Assembly (NCBI GenBank): GCA_029948255.1
Contig: JALIZF010001763.1
Location: forward strand, 310,001 to 374,000
DNA: 64,000 nt
Direction: 5' to 3'
Source: Telmatactis stephensoni
Lineage: Eukaryota; Cnidaria; Anthozoa; Actiniaria; Isophelliidae
Positions 23,030 to 34,213 of this stretch are shown in pieces. Below the pieces are notes generated by a model. That model was not told the origin of the DNA, made no database searches, and worked only from the letters and a program-made list of their open reading frames with translations. The translations under genes and the position numbers were made by a program. Positions within the stretch are counted from its first letter, which is position 1, and every line of letters begins with the position of its first letter.

Positions 23030-23101
23030 ACACCTTTTTTCCCGATTCCATATCTCATTGGTTATCCGTGTGTATTGTAGGTACTTAGAATATAGTACTA
23101 T
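23030..23101 (+). repeat. Split direct repeat B2
   Basis: Second copy of B1; outer 3' end of the element. Confidence 0.85.
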
Positions 23102-23457
23102 CTTTAATTGTCACTTTGTTGGAGTGATTTTATTTAAAGGCCCACTTGGATGAAAATCGATGAAAATTGGAAACCGGTTATTTCTATCTGAAGATGAATG
23201 TAGCTAAATAACCAGCTACCCTCTGCCCAAAAATCTGCATTTCAAGCTCATTATCAAAGAGAAATTTTGATATAAAGTCTAAAAGAACGATAGGGTTGAG
23301 TAAATGACGTCATTTACAGACGTTAAATGCGCAGCAGAATTATCATACGCAGACTCACTAGCGTGATAGTCATTAGTAGTGCCTGTCACACCCCTGTAAT
23401 AAAGGCAATAGCAAGTCTGTGTATAGTGTGTATGTTGCTTGCACTTATGCATACACC

Positions 23458-23900
23458 ACTAATAATAATAATAATAATGAACATTTATATAGCGCCTATC
23501 CAGAATCTGCTCTAGGCACTTTACAAAAACATATAACATGCATGGTAGACTGTGAGCATAGGATGGCGCCTTCGGGCTGCCGCTACACAGTCCGTACCAT
23601 GAAAATTAATTTAAAATACACTACAAATTACTGTACAATCAATTACTGTTTAAAATTGCAATTAACACACAACAGAATATAAGTTCACTGATGCATAATG
23701 GCTGTTGGCTCAGTCGAGCTCATCCGCCCTTTGACAGGTCTTATTTTTATTCCACCTCACCACCCACCTCACCAGAAAGAACCTGGTTGGGGAGCCGGTT
23801 TAGACGCCGATCACTCGTCCATGTGGCAGGTAGTACTGGGTTACATGTTACCAGTAGCAGGCACCAACCTGACCTGACTATCACTAGTGACAACCAGGCT
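23458..23900. repeat. Dispersed repeat insertion with AAT microsatellite head
   Basis: Starts with (AAT)n, then GAACATTTATATAGCGCC and CTAGGCACTTTACAA, a sequence type common in aquatic invertebrate genomes. Block A lacks it, so it inserted after the duplication. Confidence 0.55.
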
Positions 23901-23944
23901 TAAAATGACATAACAACTCGGCTATGAGAGTGTATGTCCATTAG

Positions 23945-24600
23945 TATGAATTCTATAATTCATATCTATATTGTATCTATATTTATTGTCTTCCATCATG
24001 CACATAAGCTATATTTAATGAAATTTTACCTTTTACTTTAAGTATTTATAATTAGCTAATAGCATATTTATTTATCTATATATTTATTTTTCTCTAATAT
24101 TTTATCTATGCAATATTATATAACTAACAATATTAGTATTGCCGTATGTTTATTGATTAAATAAATATTCAAGTATAGTTTTATGTAATATATTATATAT
24201 AAATATTAATAATTAATTAATAATTAATAGTAATTAAATATACATTTTTTGTAATAATTGTTGCAAAGAGTTATGAAATTTGTATATAGAATTTATGTTT
24301 TCAATAATTTTTTTAATTATTATTATCATCATTATCGAGTGAAATATCACTTAATTTAGTTATTATTATTATTATTATTATTGTTGTTGCTGTTGTTATT
24401 ATTATTATTATTATTACCATCATCATCGAGTGAAATATCACTCTAGTTATTATTATTATTATTGTTATTAATTATTATTATTATTATTTACTGCCGGCAA
24501 ACGTTATTTATATTTATTTGAGGCTAAATTGAAGACGACTAATGCTTCTGGCATTGTTTGGAGATATTTTGTAAGTGGTTCGATTTTAATGTCGTAGGTC
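23945..24600. other. AT-rich non-coding stretch with ATT microsatellites
   Basis: Very AT-rich, with ATT runs at about 24,360-24,415 and 24,440-24,490 and a repeated phrase, ATCGAGTGAAATATCACT. No gene seen. Confidence 0.7.
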
Positions 24601-24638
24601 ATTTCTCATTCACAGACGAGGACGCAATCAAAGTTATT

Positions 24639-25286
24639 TTACCAATACCCGCCAAACCAGTACTCAGTCGTGCTGTCACCATTTTCAGATCCACGGAACT
24701 TTGAATTAGGGTCATCACAATAAAAGCCAAAATTATTCTCACTTCGAACGAATCCAGACACAACGTCAAACTGACAACCACGATTAATCGAGCTATCCAC
24801 GTGAAATGGAAAATGCCCAACCACTTGATAGAAAGGTGCAGTCACGTGATGTCCTTTATGTCCCCGGATGTTGATATATTCCACCAGTTTACACACACCA
24901 TTACCAAGGAAGTTCAACACATTTACACTTGTCAGCTTTACACGCAAATAATCTCGAAAATCCACACCATACTTCGTAAACCCTGTAGTGACTCTAAAAT
25001 CCGTTGACTGTTTTGAAAGTTGCTGCATTCGACTGAGTGACAAGCGATAGGCTTCCCAGTTTGGGGTGTTTTCATTAACTGGTGCGTTTTGAGTCAGGAG
25101 AGTTTTGCAGAATTCCTGCATATTTCTGTTTTTAAATGCTTGAGATAATATCAAGGTCCATGCAGAGTGCGGCTCCGAGGTGAAATCACAGAAAACATTA
25201 TAGGATGTCCCATTGGTATCTGTAATGGTGTAGATGCCATTCGTGTTGACTCCAATACGAAGAAAATCAAGGCAAGATTTGAAATC
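24639..25286 (-). CDS. PAN-fibrinogen B exon 3 (fibrinogen-like domain)
   Basis: 216 codons including TAA; acceptor TTTTAG above 25286. Phase 0 start. Confidence 0.85.
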   Translation of the reverse strand, partial: DFKSCLDFLRIGVNTNGIYTITDTNGTSYNVFCDFTSEPHSAWTLILSQAFKNRNMQEFCKTLLTQNAPVNENTPNWEAYRLSLSRMQQLSKQSTDFRVTTGFTKYGVDFRDYLRVKLTSVNVLNFLGNGVCKLVEYINIRGHKGHHVTAPFYQVVGHFPFHVDSSINRGCQFDVVSGFVRSENNFGFYCDDPNSKFRGSENGDSTTEYWFGGYW

Positions 25287-28200
25287 CTAAAAGAAAAATG
25301 AAATCTTCATATTTCACATTTCGGACAGCAACAGAAACAGGTTCTTGTCAATGTATTTGGGATTAGAGATCACACGACGTATGGCACCACAGGTCAGATT
25401 TTCTAATAGAGATCGGTGATTACTCAGTTCCAGGTTCTTTTACCTCTCTATGTTGCAGGAACGACACAGGAAGCCCAAATAAAAAGGGATTCGGAGAACG
25501 AGGGACCGGTACCAGTATCTGACCTGCTGGATTTCATTAATAAGATTGGGCGTTGAGATTTGAATGAAGGTTTTAAGTAATTTTTTCCGTGTACTGGACA
25601 CAGTTGTCAATCTAACTTTTTGAAATCACTGATTGTTTAATAGATTTTTTCACGTTCGAGCATTGGCCAACAAAAACTATTCAGTTGAAAAATAACTGTT
25701 GTACAAAGCTAAAGTTATTACTTTCAAAGAGTTTAGGTTATTTGTAAAAATGGTTTTGATTGATAAAAGTTGGATTAAAGTGTGTTAATCCAAAGTGAAA
25801 ATTTGAGTCGGAAATGAATTTTAGGCCTTCTTTTGCTCCATTGCTATATAATTCTTTACATTCAACTTGAAAGTTACTAAATTTGAGTAAAAATACGGGA
25901 TAACAACTAGGCACTGTATCTTAGTAGATCAATTCCTAACTGATAAAAATAGAATTTCAGTGATAATCCAAAAACGGAATTTGAATGAAAACTTGCAAAA
26001 GGGCTAGTTTTTGGCACTTTTAGTAATTATTACTCGATCTTGAAAAAGAACTCTCCTCTTTAATAGTGATAACTAACCGACAATTTAACATTAATGGTTG
26101 CGGACTTCGTATTTCTGAGTTCGATGGGCATGAAAAAACCCGACGACACTCCCAGTTACCACCCTATACCTATTAAGTACTTCCAACAATATTCAATTTT
26201 CTTTTTATTTGTAGCCTTTGTTAGTTACAGACTTTTTTACATACCTCAGAAATGTCGTAATAGTGAACAAAGCTAACATCAGCCTTATACGACGCTGAAT
26301 TAGTTCGTCTTGTAGCGTTACTCAACTGGCAGACGTCCTTGTCACCAGCTCCTCCTGGTTTGTAATTGTAGGATTTGCACTTGTCGTTTTCTGTGCAGAA
26401 GAAACCGCAGCCAATTGGTGACGTCACGTCATGGGTTGAGAACACGTGATCAACTAGAACCATACCTGGTGTAAAAAAGTTGAAAACGTAAAGGCCCCGA
26501 CACACGATAAAACGTTTTCCGTCGCACGCAAAAGTTGGATCGTGCGTTCACCCCTGCAGTGTTGCGCGCAAGTAAGCAGAAGTAGAACTCGATCCTAACC
26601 CTGTAATATTTTCTGCAACATTGCGTGCATACAAGAGTTGCAGGCCGGGGTAGATACATGGTGCAACACTGTTGCGCGCGACTTTGAAGGTAATCAGAAG
26701 GGAGCTTAAGGAAGACGTTTTTGTCAACACGGACGTCACGCATACGTTTTTGTCCGTGCGCGCGCCGTCATAACGCGAGAAAGCCTTAACTGACGTTCTA
26801 GCGAGATCGGGACTTCATCTATGACGGCGCGCCCACTGACAAAAACGTACGCGTGCCGTCCGTGTTGACAAAAACTACTTCTCGTGTTTAAGCTCCCTAG
26901 TGTTAGATTGTGTGTCCGGACTTGAAGATTATCTCATTAAATATTAATTCATAATGAATACATTGCTCTAAAAGTTGTACAATTTATGTGTCGTATAGCT
27001 AAAGGCTTTGAAGGCAACCCGAGGACTTGAAAAATGATCTTTTTATGTCTTTATTTTTCGCCTCGCACAAAATGATACAGATTGTCTCTATCGCGCATGC
27101 TCAGCACCAAAGACAGCCGAAAGGTTGTTAGAAGGCCGACATAGGCTATGATATGCAGCTATCGTGTTTAACAAGAGTTGAAAAACGTTTTTTGGCCTCT
27201 GGCAATAGGCTATAGCGTCATTAAAGAAATTTTAACCGTCAAGACTCAAAAACATTAACGTCAAAGCCGGAAAATCACTGTAAAAAAATTTCACCAAATG
27301 TCCTTATTGAAAAACGTATTGGAAGACGTATTCAAAGACATTATAACATTTTCAGTCAGTTAAAACTGATATGAAATTGATAAAAACTTCATACAATGCA
27401 AAGTCCAAAACTGATCCTTTACTATCTCGAATTTCGCCTACATCAGATTATTTATTATTTTTCTAGTCAACAATTAAACAAATTATATAATCCATGACGC
27501 ACAGTAGCTCATTTCGTAAAAATTAATTATTAATTATTATTGAAAAATATTTAATGGACTTATTTTAACCGTCAAACAGTAACATTAATTAACTGTCAAC
27601 CGTCAAAACACCTTTTTTTTAATCGTTAATCGTCAAAACACCGAATTTTTTATCGTTAATCGTCAAAATCATTTTTAACGGTTAACCATTGATAGCCGTA
27701 TACTCCCATTGAGAGCCTCTTTACACAAAAGAGCTCTCTTTATGCTCATTGAGCATTTGGCAATTTGTCAAATAACAAATTGTCAAATAACACCAAAATT
27801 TGGTGATTCTCATCTTGACAAGATTTTGCCACAAGTTTTAAGCAACGATAGTAGATACAATTTTTGATATATCACTGTACTGCCAAAAAAAAGGTGGAAA
27901 ATATCACTGGCTTTACAGTTTTCCGCTGTTGCTCGCCTATCGCTTGATACAGAAGTTTCCAGCGAAACTTTTTCATTTTATCCCAAAAACCTAGTGGTTG
28001 GTTGGTTGGCTTCCTAATGATCTTCTAATGACGATGTTTAACACCATTCAGGAGGAATTGCTAGATGATTATTCTAGCACGATACTTTTAACCAGAAGAA
28101 GTCTTGAACTGGTCCGACTTGTCATTATTTTAATGCTGACATTTTTTGTGCGATGCCTTTGCATCTCGTACTTCCAACCCTAACCCACACCGGCTAAAAG

Positions 28201-28402
28201 ATAGTTTTAAGAATTCTTTCCCGAAATGGGATTGGATGCCGCTCGCAGAGATATCAGCGGGATGTTGGAAGACAGGTGGCTTACCTTTAACGGGGCGAAA
28301 GTAGATCGTCTCTTCCGTTCTTAACGTTGTTACGACACCATACCAAAATGAAATGCAGAGAACGAATATCCTCACAGATAATGATAAAGATAAACGAACC
28401 AT
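24639..28402 (-). CDS. PAN/apple-fibrinogen-like secreted protein B, three exons
   Basis: Minus-strand exons 28402-28285, 26465-26245 and 25286-24639 (987 nt, 328 residues), with the same phases and domain order as gene A. The signal peptide is nearly identical. The PAN module reads SPIGCGFFC, NDKCKSYNY and DVCQLSN. The fibrinogen-like exon starts FKSCLDF-type and ends EYWFGGYW. It is one codon shorter than gene A and differs most around the segment FLGNGVCK and at FDVVSGFVRSENNFGFYC. No stop or frameshift was seen, so both copies look functional. Predicted to be secreted; ligand unknown. Regulation cannot be read, but sequence upstream of exon 1 is shared with gene A. Confidence 0.82.
25645..26000. 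repeat. Dispersed repeat in intron 2 of gene B (copy 2 of 3)
   Basis: Same block as about 13,940-14,330. It includes CTATTCAGTTGAAAAATAAC and TTGTACAAAGCTAAAGTTA, which reappear inverted near 59,620-59,680. Confidence 0.55.
26245..26465 (-). CDS. PAN-fibrinogen B exon 2 (PAN/apple domain)
   Basis: 221 nt, same length and phases as in gene A; acceptor TTTACACCAG, donor GTATGT. Confidence 0.85.
26700..26897. mobile_element. Foldback MITE in intron 1 of gene B
   Basis: Ends GGGAGCTTAA / TTAAGCTCCC; longer paired arms contain TTTTTGTCAACACGGACG and its complement, and GCGCGCCGTCAT with ATGACGGCGCGC. Absent from the same intron of gene A. Confidence 0.7.
28285..28402 (-). CDS. PAN-fibrinogen B exon 1 (signal peptide)
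   Basis: 118 nt from ATG to donor GTAAGC. Two residue changes in the mature stub relative to gene A (T for I, Y for H). Confidence 0.8.
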
Positions 28403-28639
28403 GTTTAACAAGGACAGATTTGGTTAGTTAGTGTTCTGCGCGATGTGACGCTTTAATGGAATTTATTTCATTTATTCATAAAGAAAGACGAATAAGCACC
28501 AATCATTGTAGTCAATTTGAAGTAGTACTGATGCAGTATGATATCATTTGCTATATAATTAAAATTCTAATTAATTAATTGTTAATTCAATAGATTCTAT
28601 TTAAAAACTTTCATAAGTAATTAATTATAATCTTTATGT

Positions 28640-28716
28640 ATAGTATAAAGAACGAGAGAGAGTGTTTTATCGGATATACCGATAAAACACGATCTCGAGT
28701 TCTTTATACGGCTTAA
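28640..28716. repeat. Hairpin repeat downstream of block B
   Basis: TATAAAGAAC and TGTTTTATCGG pair with their inverted copies around the centre ATAT. Related to the GATATAAAGATAC family seen at 16,780-17,060. Confidence 0.55.
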
Positions 28717-29447
28717 AAAACTCCAACACATATTAGAGTTGTTCTCTAAAAGAAATTCAAAAATATCTTCATTTATCTTGGAGAAAATCGAGGTTAAAGT
28801 TGATGTAAACTAGACGCACATAGTGCGTTTACTCGTGCCCAAGTGGAATTCAGTCTGACATGAGAATAAATATGTTTTAAAGCCAGTTTGGTCACGTTTT
28901 GAGTTCGGTACTGAACGGGGGAATATTTGTCTGCTTCGCCGGCAAGCTGATTTGAACTCATGGAGGTATCGGTCTCGCTCCTAAATTTCCAATTAAAAAG
29001 GCATTTAGATATGAGCTGCCTTTATGTCTGATATTTATTAAGTAATTTTATAGCTGCTAGGGTATTAAACAGCGATTCACAATGTTAGTTGTAGCGTCAC
29101 GAAAGCACACCGTCCTGTTTGGGTGACCTGTTTGACCTCGGTCTATTTTCTTTGATATTTTAAAGTAGCTGTTGCTTTGTAATCATTGACTTTCTAATAG
29201 TATTAATTTAGTTTGTACGCCAAAAAATTTTAGCCATACCATTTAATTACAGAGAACATTGAAATACATTCTTGAATTTCTCAAATCGAAGAGCCAGACA
29301 ATCACCAGACAAGCTGTCGCTTGAGTCAAAATATATTGGAAATTAAATCAAATTAAAAGACAGCTTAAAATGCTTCAAAACCAGAAAAAAGCATACAAAA
29401 AAGTGAAAAGATAATATTTACTACATAGTTAGGCGAAAAAAAAATCT

Positions 29448-29525
29448 TTTTATTCCATGAGGATTCGAACCCGGGCCCGTCTATTTGCTTTATACGCTGG
29501 TGTTACACGCTGCTCTAAATGATTG
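29448..29525 (-). repeat. tRNA-like SINE head or tRNA pseudogene (minus strand)
   Basis: On the minus strand a perfect B box (GGGTTCGAATCC) follows a weak A-box region (TTTAGAGCAGCG). The acceptor stem does not pair, so it is not a functional tRNA. Confidence 0.4.
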
Positions 29526-29903
29526 CCTGGGGTGCCTGTGGCTTGCCTCGTTTTCATGGCACATTCTCGACTACGACGATAGATTGATAGAAGAAAACCC
29601 AAACCTAGACTCGTGCCGGCCTAAAGGCCTGGGCACGAGTAATTAGGCCGAATCTTTATCAGATATAAAGACACTCGTCACGGTGGCGATTTTCATTGTG
29701 TTTGCCTTATGAATTATTAATGAGTTTTTTAAGAACTAGGCAAAGCCTTACGGTCCATACGAGCTGAGTTACGAACAATAACGACCTATTAATTATAAAA
29801 AATAAAAACTCTGTCAATTAATTCAATAAATATCTTCTAATTCATTATATTAATTCAATAGATTCTACTTAAACTTGTTTTGTATAAATAATTAATCATA
29901 ATA

Positions 29904-30174
29904 TTAACTATAGGCAAAAGCCTCACGAAATAAAAATGTCTTAATCTCTTGTTTAAATTTATTAATGTTCTTGGCTGATTGTGCAGACAGTGGTAGTCTG
30001 TTCCATAGGGCTGGTGCGGCAATCATTAAGGAACGATCACCCATAGTTTTCATGGATGTTAAATCTGGTCTCGCAAGATATGTTCCATTGTCATTCCGGT
30101 GAAGGCTGCAGCGTGAGGCTGGCAAAACCGATACCAACTCGTGTAGATACCTTGTAATATCTTGAAAATGATTA
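29904..30174 (-). pseudogene. Non-LTR retrotransposon 3' end (RT ORF C-terminus)
   Basis: The frame reads HFQDITRYLHEL, then CSLHRNDNGTYL, RSLMIAAPALWNRLPLSAQ and FKQEIKTFLF. The R-S-F/L-x-x-x-A-P-x-L-WN-x-LP core followed by F-K-x-x-x-K-T-x-LF is the standard end of CR1/L2/jockey-type polyproteins. Only the last 90 or so codons remain, as usual for 5'-truncated copies. Confidence 0.75.
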
Positions 30175-30179
30175 ACAAA

Positions 30180-32790
30180 AGGTCTTCATATTTACGTGCC
30201 GAACGTTTTATTTTGAAAACAAAAATCCTCTTTTCTCATCTTGTAGTCTTCCAATATTTATCTTGTAAACAGGCATAAATAACAATGCCAATATCGTTTC
30301 AAAAAATATTTTAAACAAATAAGATAAAAATGAGCCGAGTTATGGTAAGCCAAAGTGATCCAGATTTCTATATATTTTGGCGTGTTTGCCCCAATTCAAA
30401 ATGGCGGGCGTGAAGTGTGGCGTGAAGTGGCTTATTAACTCCTATGCCCAGGAAATATTTTAATTCGTTCTATCAGTGCATGGTTTCGAGAAGAAAAATG
30501 ACTGTCCTGCACTGGAGCTGTCCTCACTGACTGTGTTTTAAGCACAAGTTCCGATGCACCAAACAACGTTTTGACAGCTTGTCCGAGCAAGATACTGATC
30601 GAAAATTGCTTTCCGTCAACTTAAGTAAAAACAAGATTGTTATCGCTCTGGACAAAGTAGACCCAGTACTTCACAGATTAGATTTCAAAAAGGTCTAGTC
30701 CCTTATCTTTGCAATGTAAATATTACAGATAGTCTTAGTGACGTACTTGGTCGAATGCCGTGCCAATCGATAGTGCGTTGTGCTCTTTGACCTCATTTCC
30801 TTTCGTAGTATTGTTTCCTTCAAGGTTTATTTTTCTTTTATGCATAGCTTTCTTGTTTGGTTTCTATCTATACAGAGACATTTACCTGAATTTTTATTGA
30901 ACATTTCGAATGTGCATTTCTTTCCTCTTTAGTCTTTTTACGTCCAGCACTAACATTTTCAACGGTTTTTGGCTATTTTTCTTTATCACTGCAAGAACAA
31001 CGACTAAACATTAATACTCAATCGAAATGGACTTGCCTACTAAAACTCAATCTGGCAATAAAAGCTTTTAGTCCTATCTGCTACACATTGTTGTTTACTT
31101 TGGATGACTATATTTTTTGTGTCTGTTTTGTAATCTATCCTGGAGCCATCTCATTAGTTCAGTTTATTTTCTTTTTACTTTTGTTTTCCTTCTCGTGTGT
31201 CATCATTCTTTTCTTTCCGTTTGCAGGCGAAACAAACTTTGATAAAGTTTGGATGTTTCTTTTAAAAATCCTCTAGAATTCAATATGATTCAGGGTGGGA
31301 AAACTTTAAGAAGTTTCAGTAGGAAAACCGTAGACAACAAGTCGAATTTTAATAGAACCATTTTTGTATTGCAACAATATCAACGACATTTAAAAATGCT
31401 TCAGTTATGGAATTCCACAGGCAAGCCAAGCTAACTGAGGCCGTTTGACCTTCTCAACCCAAATTTCCTGACTTTTGTTACATTCTACAATTTCCCTGAC
31501 AAGATAAAAGAACTCCTGACCTTGAAAATTTTAAGAATTCCCTGTTTTTTCAAGACCAGTGGAAAACCTGAATTTAAACGGCCTTTCCTTTCCACCGCAC
31601 TGCCTCCCCTCCCCCTGTGTGCACACATACTGGCTGCACTTTTAGTAGCGGGAACAGAGATATTTGCAGGCCTTTGCACGAGAGATGAACTAAAATCATG
31701 ATTGCTGTGCGTATATAAACAACATACAAGCTATCATTCGAGAAATTTGTTTGGTTGTAGAAAGTCTGTAGTTTGATAGCATCTTATGCGAAGGGGATAA
31801 AATCTGTAATCAATACGGCTTGAAAAACAGGCAAAATGCGCGTCCTGACTTTGATACTCCAAGCATCATAATCGATTGTGTTGACTCTGCTTGTCCAAAT
31901 TGTCAATGTTAATTGTTACAATTTGTGACGGAGTATAGCTGCGTAACGTCCCCTGCATTGTAATATGTTGTAACTCTGGGGAGAGACGAGGGGAGAAGTA
32001 CTACTATTTGATAATAAAGCAAAGAAACTTTATTTCATTGCCTTGAATTGAGACAATAGTTTGATGACGTCATAAAAATGGATTCAGTGGATTTGTAATA
32101 AGCATCCTCGGGGAAGGGGGTGGGGGTGTTGGGTGGGGGGTGGGGGACGTACGTCTCGGACATTCATAAAACCGGTAAATAAGAGAGGACGTCCCTTCTT
32201 TCCTTAACCTCCTCCTCCTCCTCCCCTGACGCTCTTGGTTCCCGAGAAAACTCCAGACCAAAAACACACTATTGTCCCTCCGATACAATACACATGTAGT
32301 CATGTTTACTAAAGACCGGAGATGTAGTTGGCGATGCTACAACATTGTGTAGTGTTTGTTTGTGTCTTATCACTGATTAACCACGAGCTTGGGTTGATGA
32401 AGTAAGGGCGCCGTGTGTGTGTACCAGCGGATATCCATACAAAACCACACACAGAGAGTGCAGGGGTAATTACCTTACATGCCAGAGACTGAAACTACAT
32501 GCAACTATACTAACTAGATACAATGTCTGGAAATTTTGAAGTATACACTGTGATGCATCTGATTTGTTATTGCCGTCACTGATGTTGTTGTTTGTGCATC
32601 TTCCCTCTTTCTTTTTCATTCTTTTCTCCTTTCCTAGTTCTTGTCTCAATTTAAGGAGCAAAGAAGCCTGCCTCCCCCTGGATCGAAAGGTAACGAAACA
32701 CAACAGTAACTCATGAAGTCAGAACTGACGTTCATCGGCCTACGAGCTAGTAGTTTCCGCGTGGTAATGCCCGATACACTATTCGCAGCA
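30180..32790. other. Intergenic stretch, no gene recognised
   Basis: Several open frames of 60-77 codons lack any domain, splice or composition signal. A G-rich tract lies at 32,110-32,150. Confidence 0.6.
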
Positions 32791-32794
32791 AAGA

Positions 32795-33590
32795 AGTTAT
32801 GACTGCATTTCCGCCATAGATTTTTATCGCAAACCAAAGTCCGTCACTATAAAGTAAAGATGTGCTAGCAACAACACTACAGGCGTGTCATTGCCACCGT
32901 TCAATATAAACTATTCACATTAAACAAGGGTTATAACTACATTTCCCACCATAGATCGTTATCGCAAAATCATTGAAAGTCCGTCACTAAAGATGTGCTA
33001 GAGTGCATTTCGTATGACTTTGAAAAACTACGGCACGGTCACGGCACGGCACGGCCACGGTACCGTGCCGTGCCATGACCGTGCCGTAGGTTTTCAAAGT
33101 CATACGAAATCCACTCTAACTACATCAGTCGGACGTGTCATTGTCACCGTCCCATGTAAACTATTCACAACAAATAAGGCGGGTTATAACTACATTTCCC
33201 TTCATAGATCGTTATCGTAAAACCAAACTCATATCAGTGTAGGCGCGTCAAAATCCAGCTAGGGCGTGGACTGTCCCATATATACAGCAAAGAAGGGCTG
33301 AAACTACATTTCCCGACATAGATCGCTATCGTAAAACCAAACTCCGTCACAAAAGTAAATACTTAACCAGCCACATCAGTAAAGGCGTGTCAAAGTCCAG
33401 GGCGTCGTAATGTCCCATATACACTATTTACTTCAAAGAAGTTGTTGCTACATTTCCCGCCATAGATCCCTATCGCAAACCCAAAGTCTGTCACCACTTG
33501 TATAACCAGCAAATCCGCTGCTCGCGAATCATCTTCTAAATTCCATCTGGTAAACACGTGCCAAAGCCCATTTAACACAGTGAACTCAAG
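32795..33590. repeat. Decayed minisatellite, about five units of about 115-145 bp
   Basis: Five units share CTACATTTCCCGCCATAGATCG, TATCGCAAAACCAAAGTCCG and GCGTGTCA motifs, starting near 32,805, 32,938, 33,190, 33,305 and 33,449. A foldback MITE interrupts the second. Non-coding. Confidence 0.7.
33000..33118. mobile_element. Foldback MITE, TAGAGTG family, copy 2
   Basis: Almost perfect palindrome: AGAGTGCATTTCGTATGACT to its complement, with arms rich in CGGCACGG. Same family as 6,955-7,085. Confidence 0.8.
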
Positions 33591-33994
33591 TAGGGAAAGC
33601 CATTCGTAAGCTCCAATAGCCGTCTATCAAAAAAGTTTCACTTCAGCTGGTCCTGTAAATGTTTGTTCGTTAAAAGTAAAGCGGATCACATGTGTATCAG
33701 TATTGCACCTCAACGACAACAGACATAAGCAACACTTGGAATATAGGGAACAAAGTAACAAATGTCTGTCTCAAAATATGTCAGAAAAGGTCCCTATCAA
33801 ACACCATTAATAAACACGTACTAGTGCAGTGGCCCGCTACATTTAAGGTTTGAAGGTCTTTCCAATTCCGCGCTAATTCCGCTAATTCCATTTCCAGTGA
33901 GTCAGTGGCATGCAATTTATTTATTAATTTTAACAAGTTAATTGGTGTTATCAAAATATCCATTAGAAATTAGTACAACACCAACAGCTTCAAC

Positions 33995-34213
33995 AATAGT
34001 CCCCTTCACAGTTCCCTGCGCCATCTTGAAAGGTAGCCATGTCTTTGCATCAAAGCGAGACGAACGGTGAGCTTGCAATGATAGAGACTTGTGAATCATT
34101 GTTCTAGGTGTTAAAAAATGTATCTATCATTGCACGCTCACCGTTCGTCTCGCTTCGATGCAAAGGCATGGCTACCTTTCAAGATGGCGCAGGGAACTGT
34201 CAAGGGGACTATT
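33995..34213. mobile_element. Foldback MITE, 219 bp, with long arms
   Basis: Ends AATAGTCCCCTTCACAGTTC / GGGGACTATT. Arms of about 75 bp (including AGCGAGACGAACGGTGAGC) are nearly perfect, with a loop of about 60 bp. Confidence 0.8.

Larger units (their letters stand above)
19830..23101 (+). mobile_element. PAT/Ngaro-like retrotransposon with split direct repeats, decayed
   Basis: Terminal organisation A1 (19,830-19,965), interior, B1 (22,739-22,810), A2 (22,808-22,943), B2 (23,030-23,101). A copies are 136 bp and B copies 72 bp, each pair nearly identical, and B1 abuts A2. This A1...B1-A2-B2 order is the split-direct-repeat signature of PAT and Ngaro elements of the DIRS order, which integrate with a tyrosine recombinase. 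Next to the A copies lies an inverted pair, GCGACACGCCGTCA near 19,987 and its complement near 22,962. The interior holds a proline/glutamine-rich gag-like stretch and an RT N-terminal-like frame, but no complete RT, RNase H or recombinase, so the copy is not autonomous. Confidence 0.65.
23327..28556. repeat. Segmental duplication block B
   Basis: Counterpart of block A (10,737-16,470). It contains PAN-fibrinogen gene B, and differs by its own insertions, such as about 23,460-23,900 and 26,700-26,897. Confidence 0.8.
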
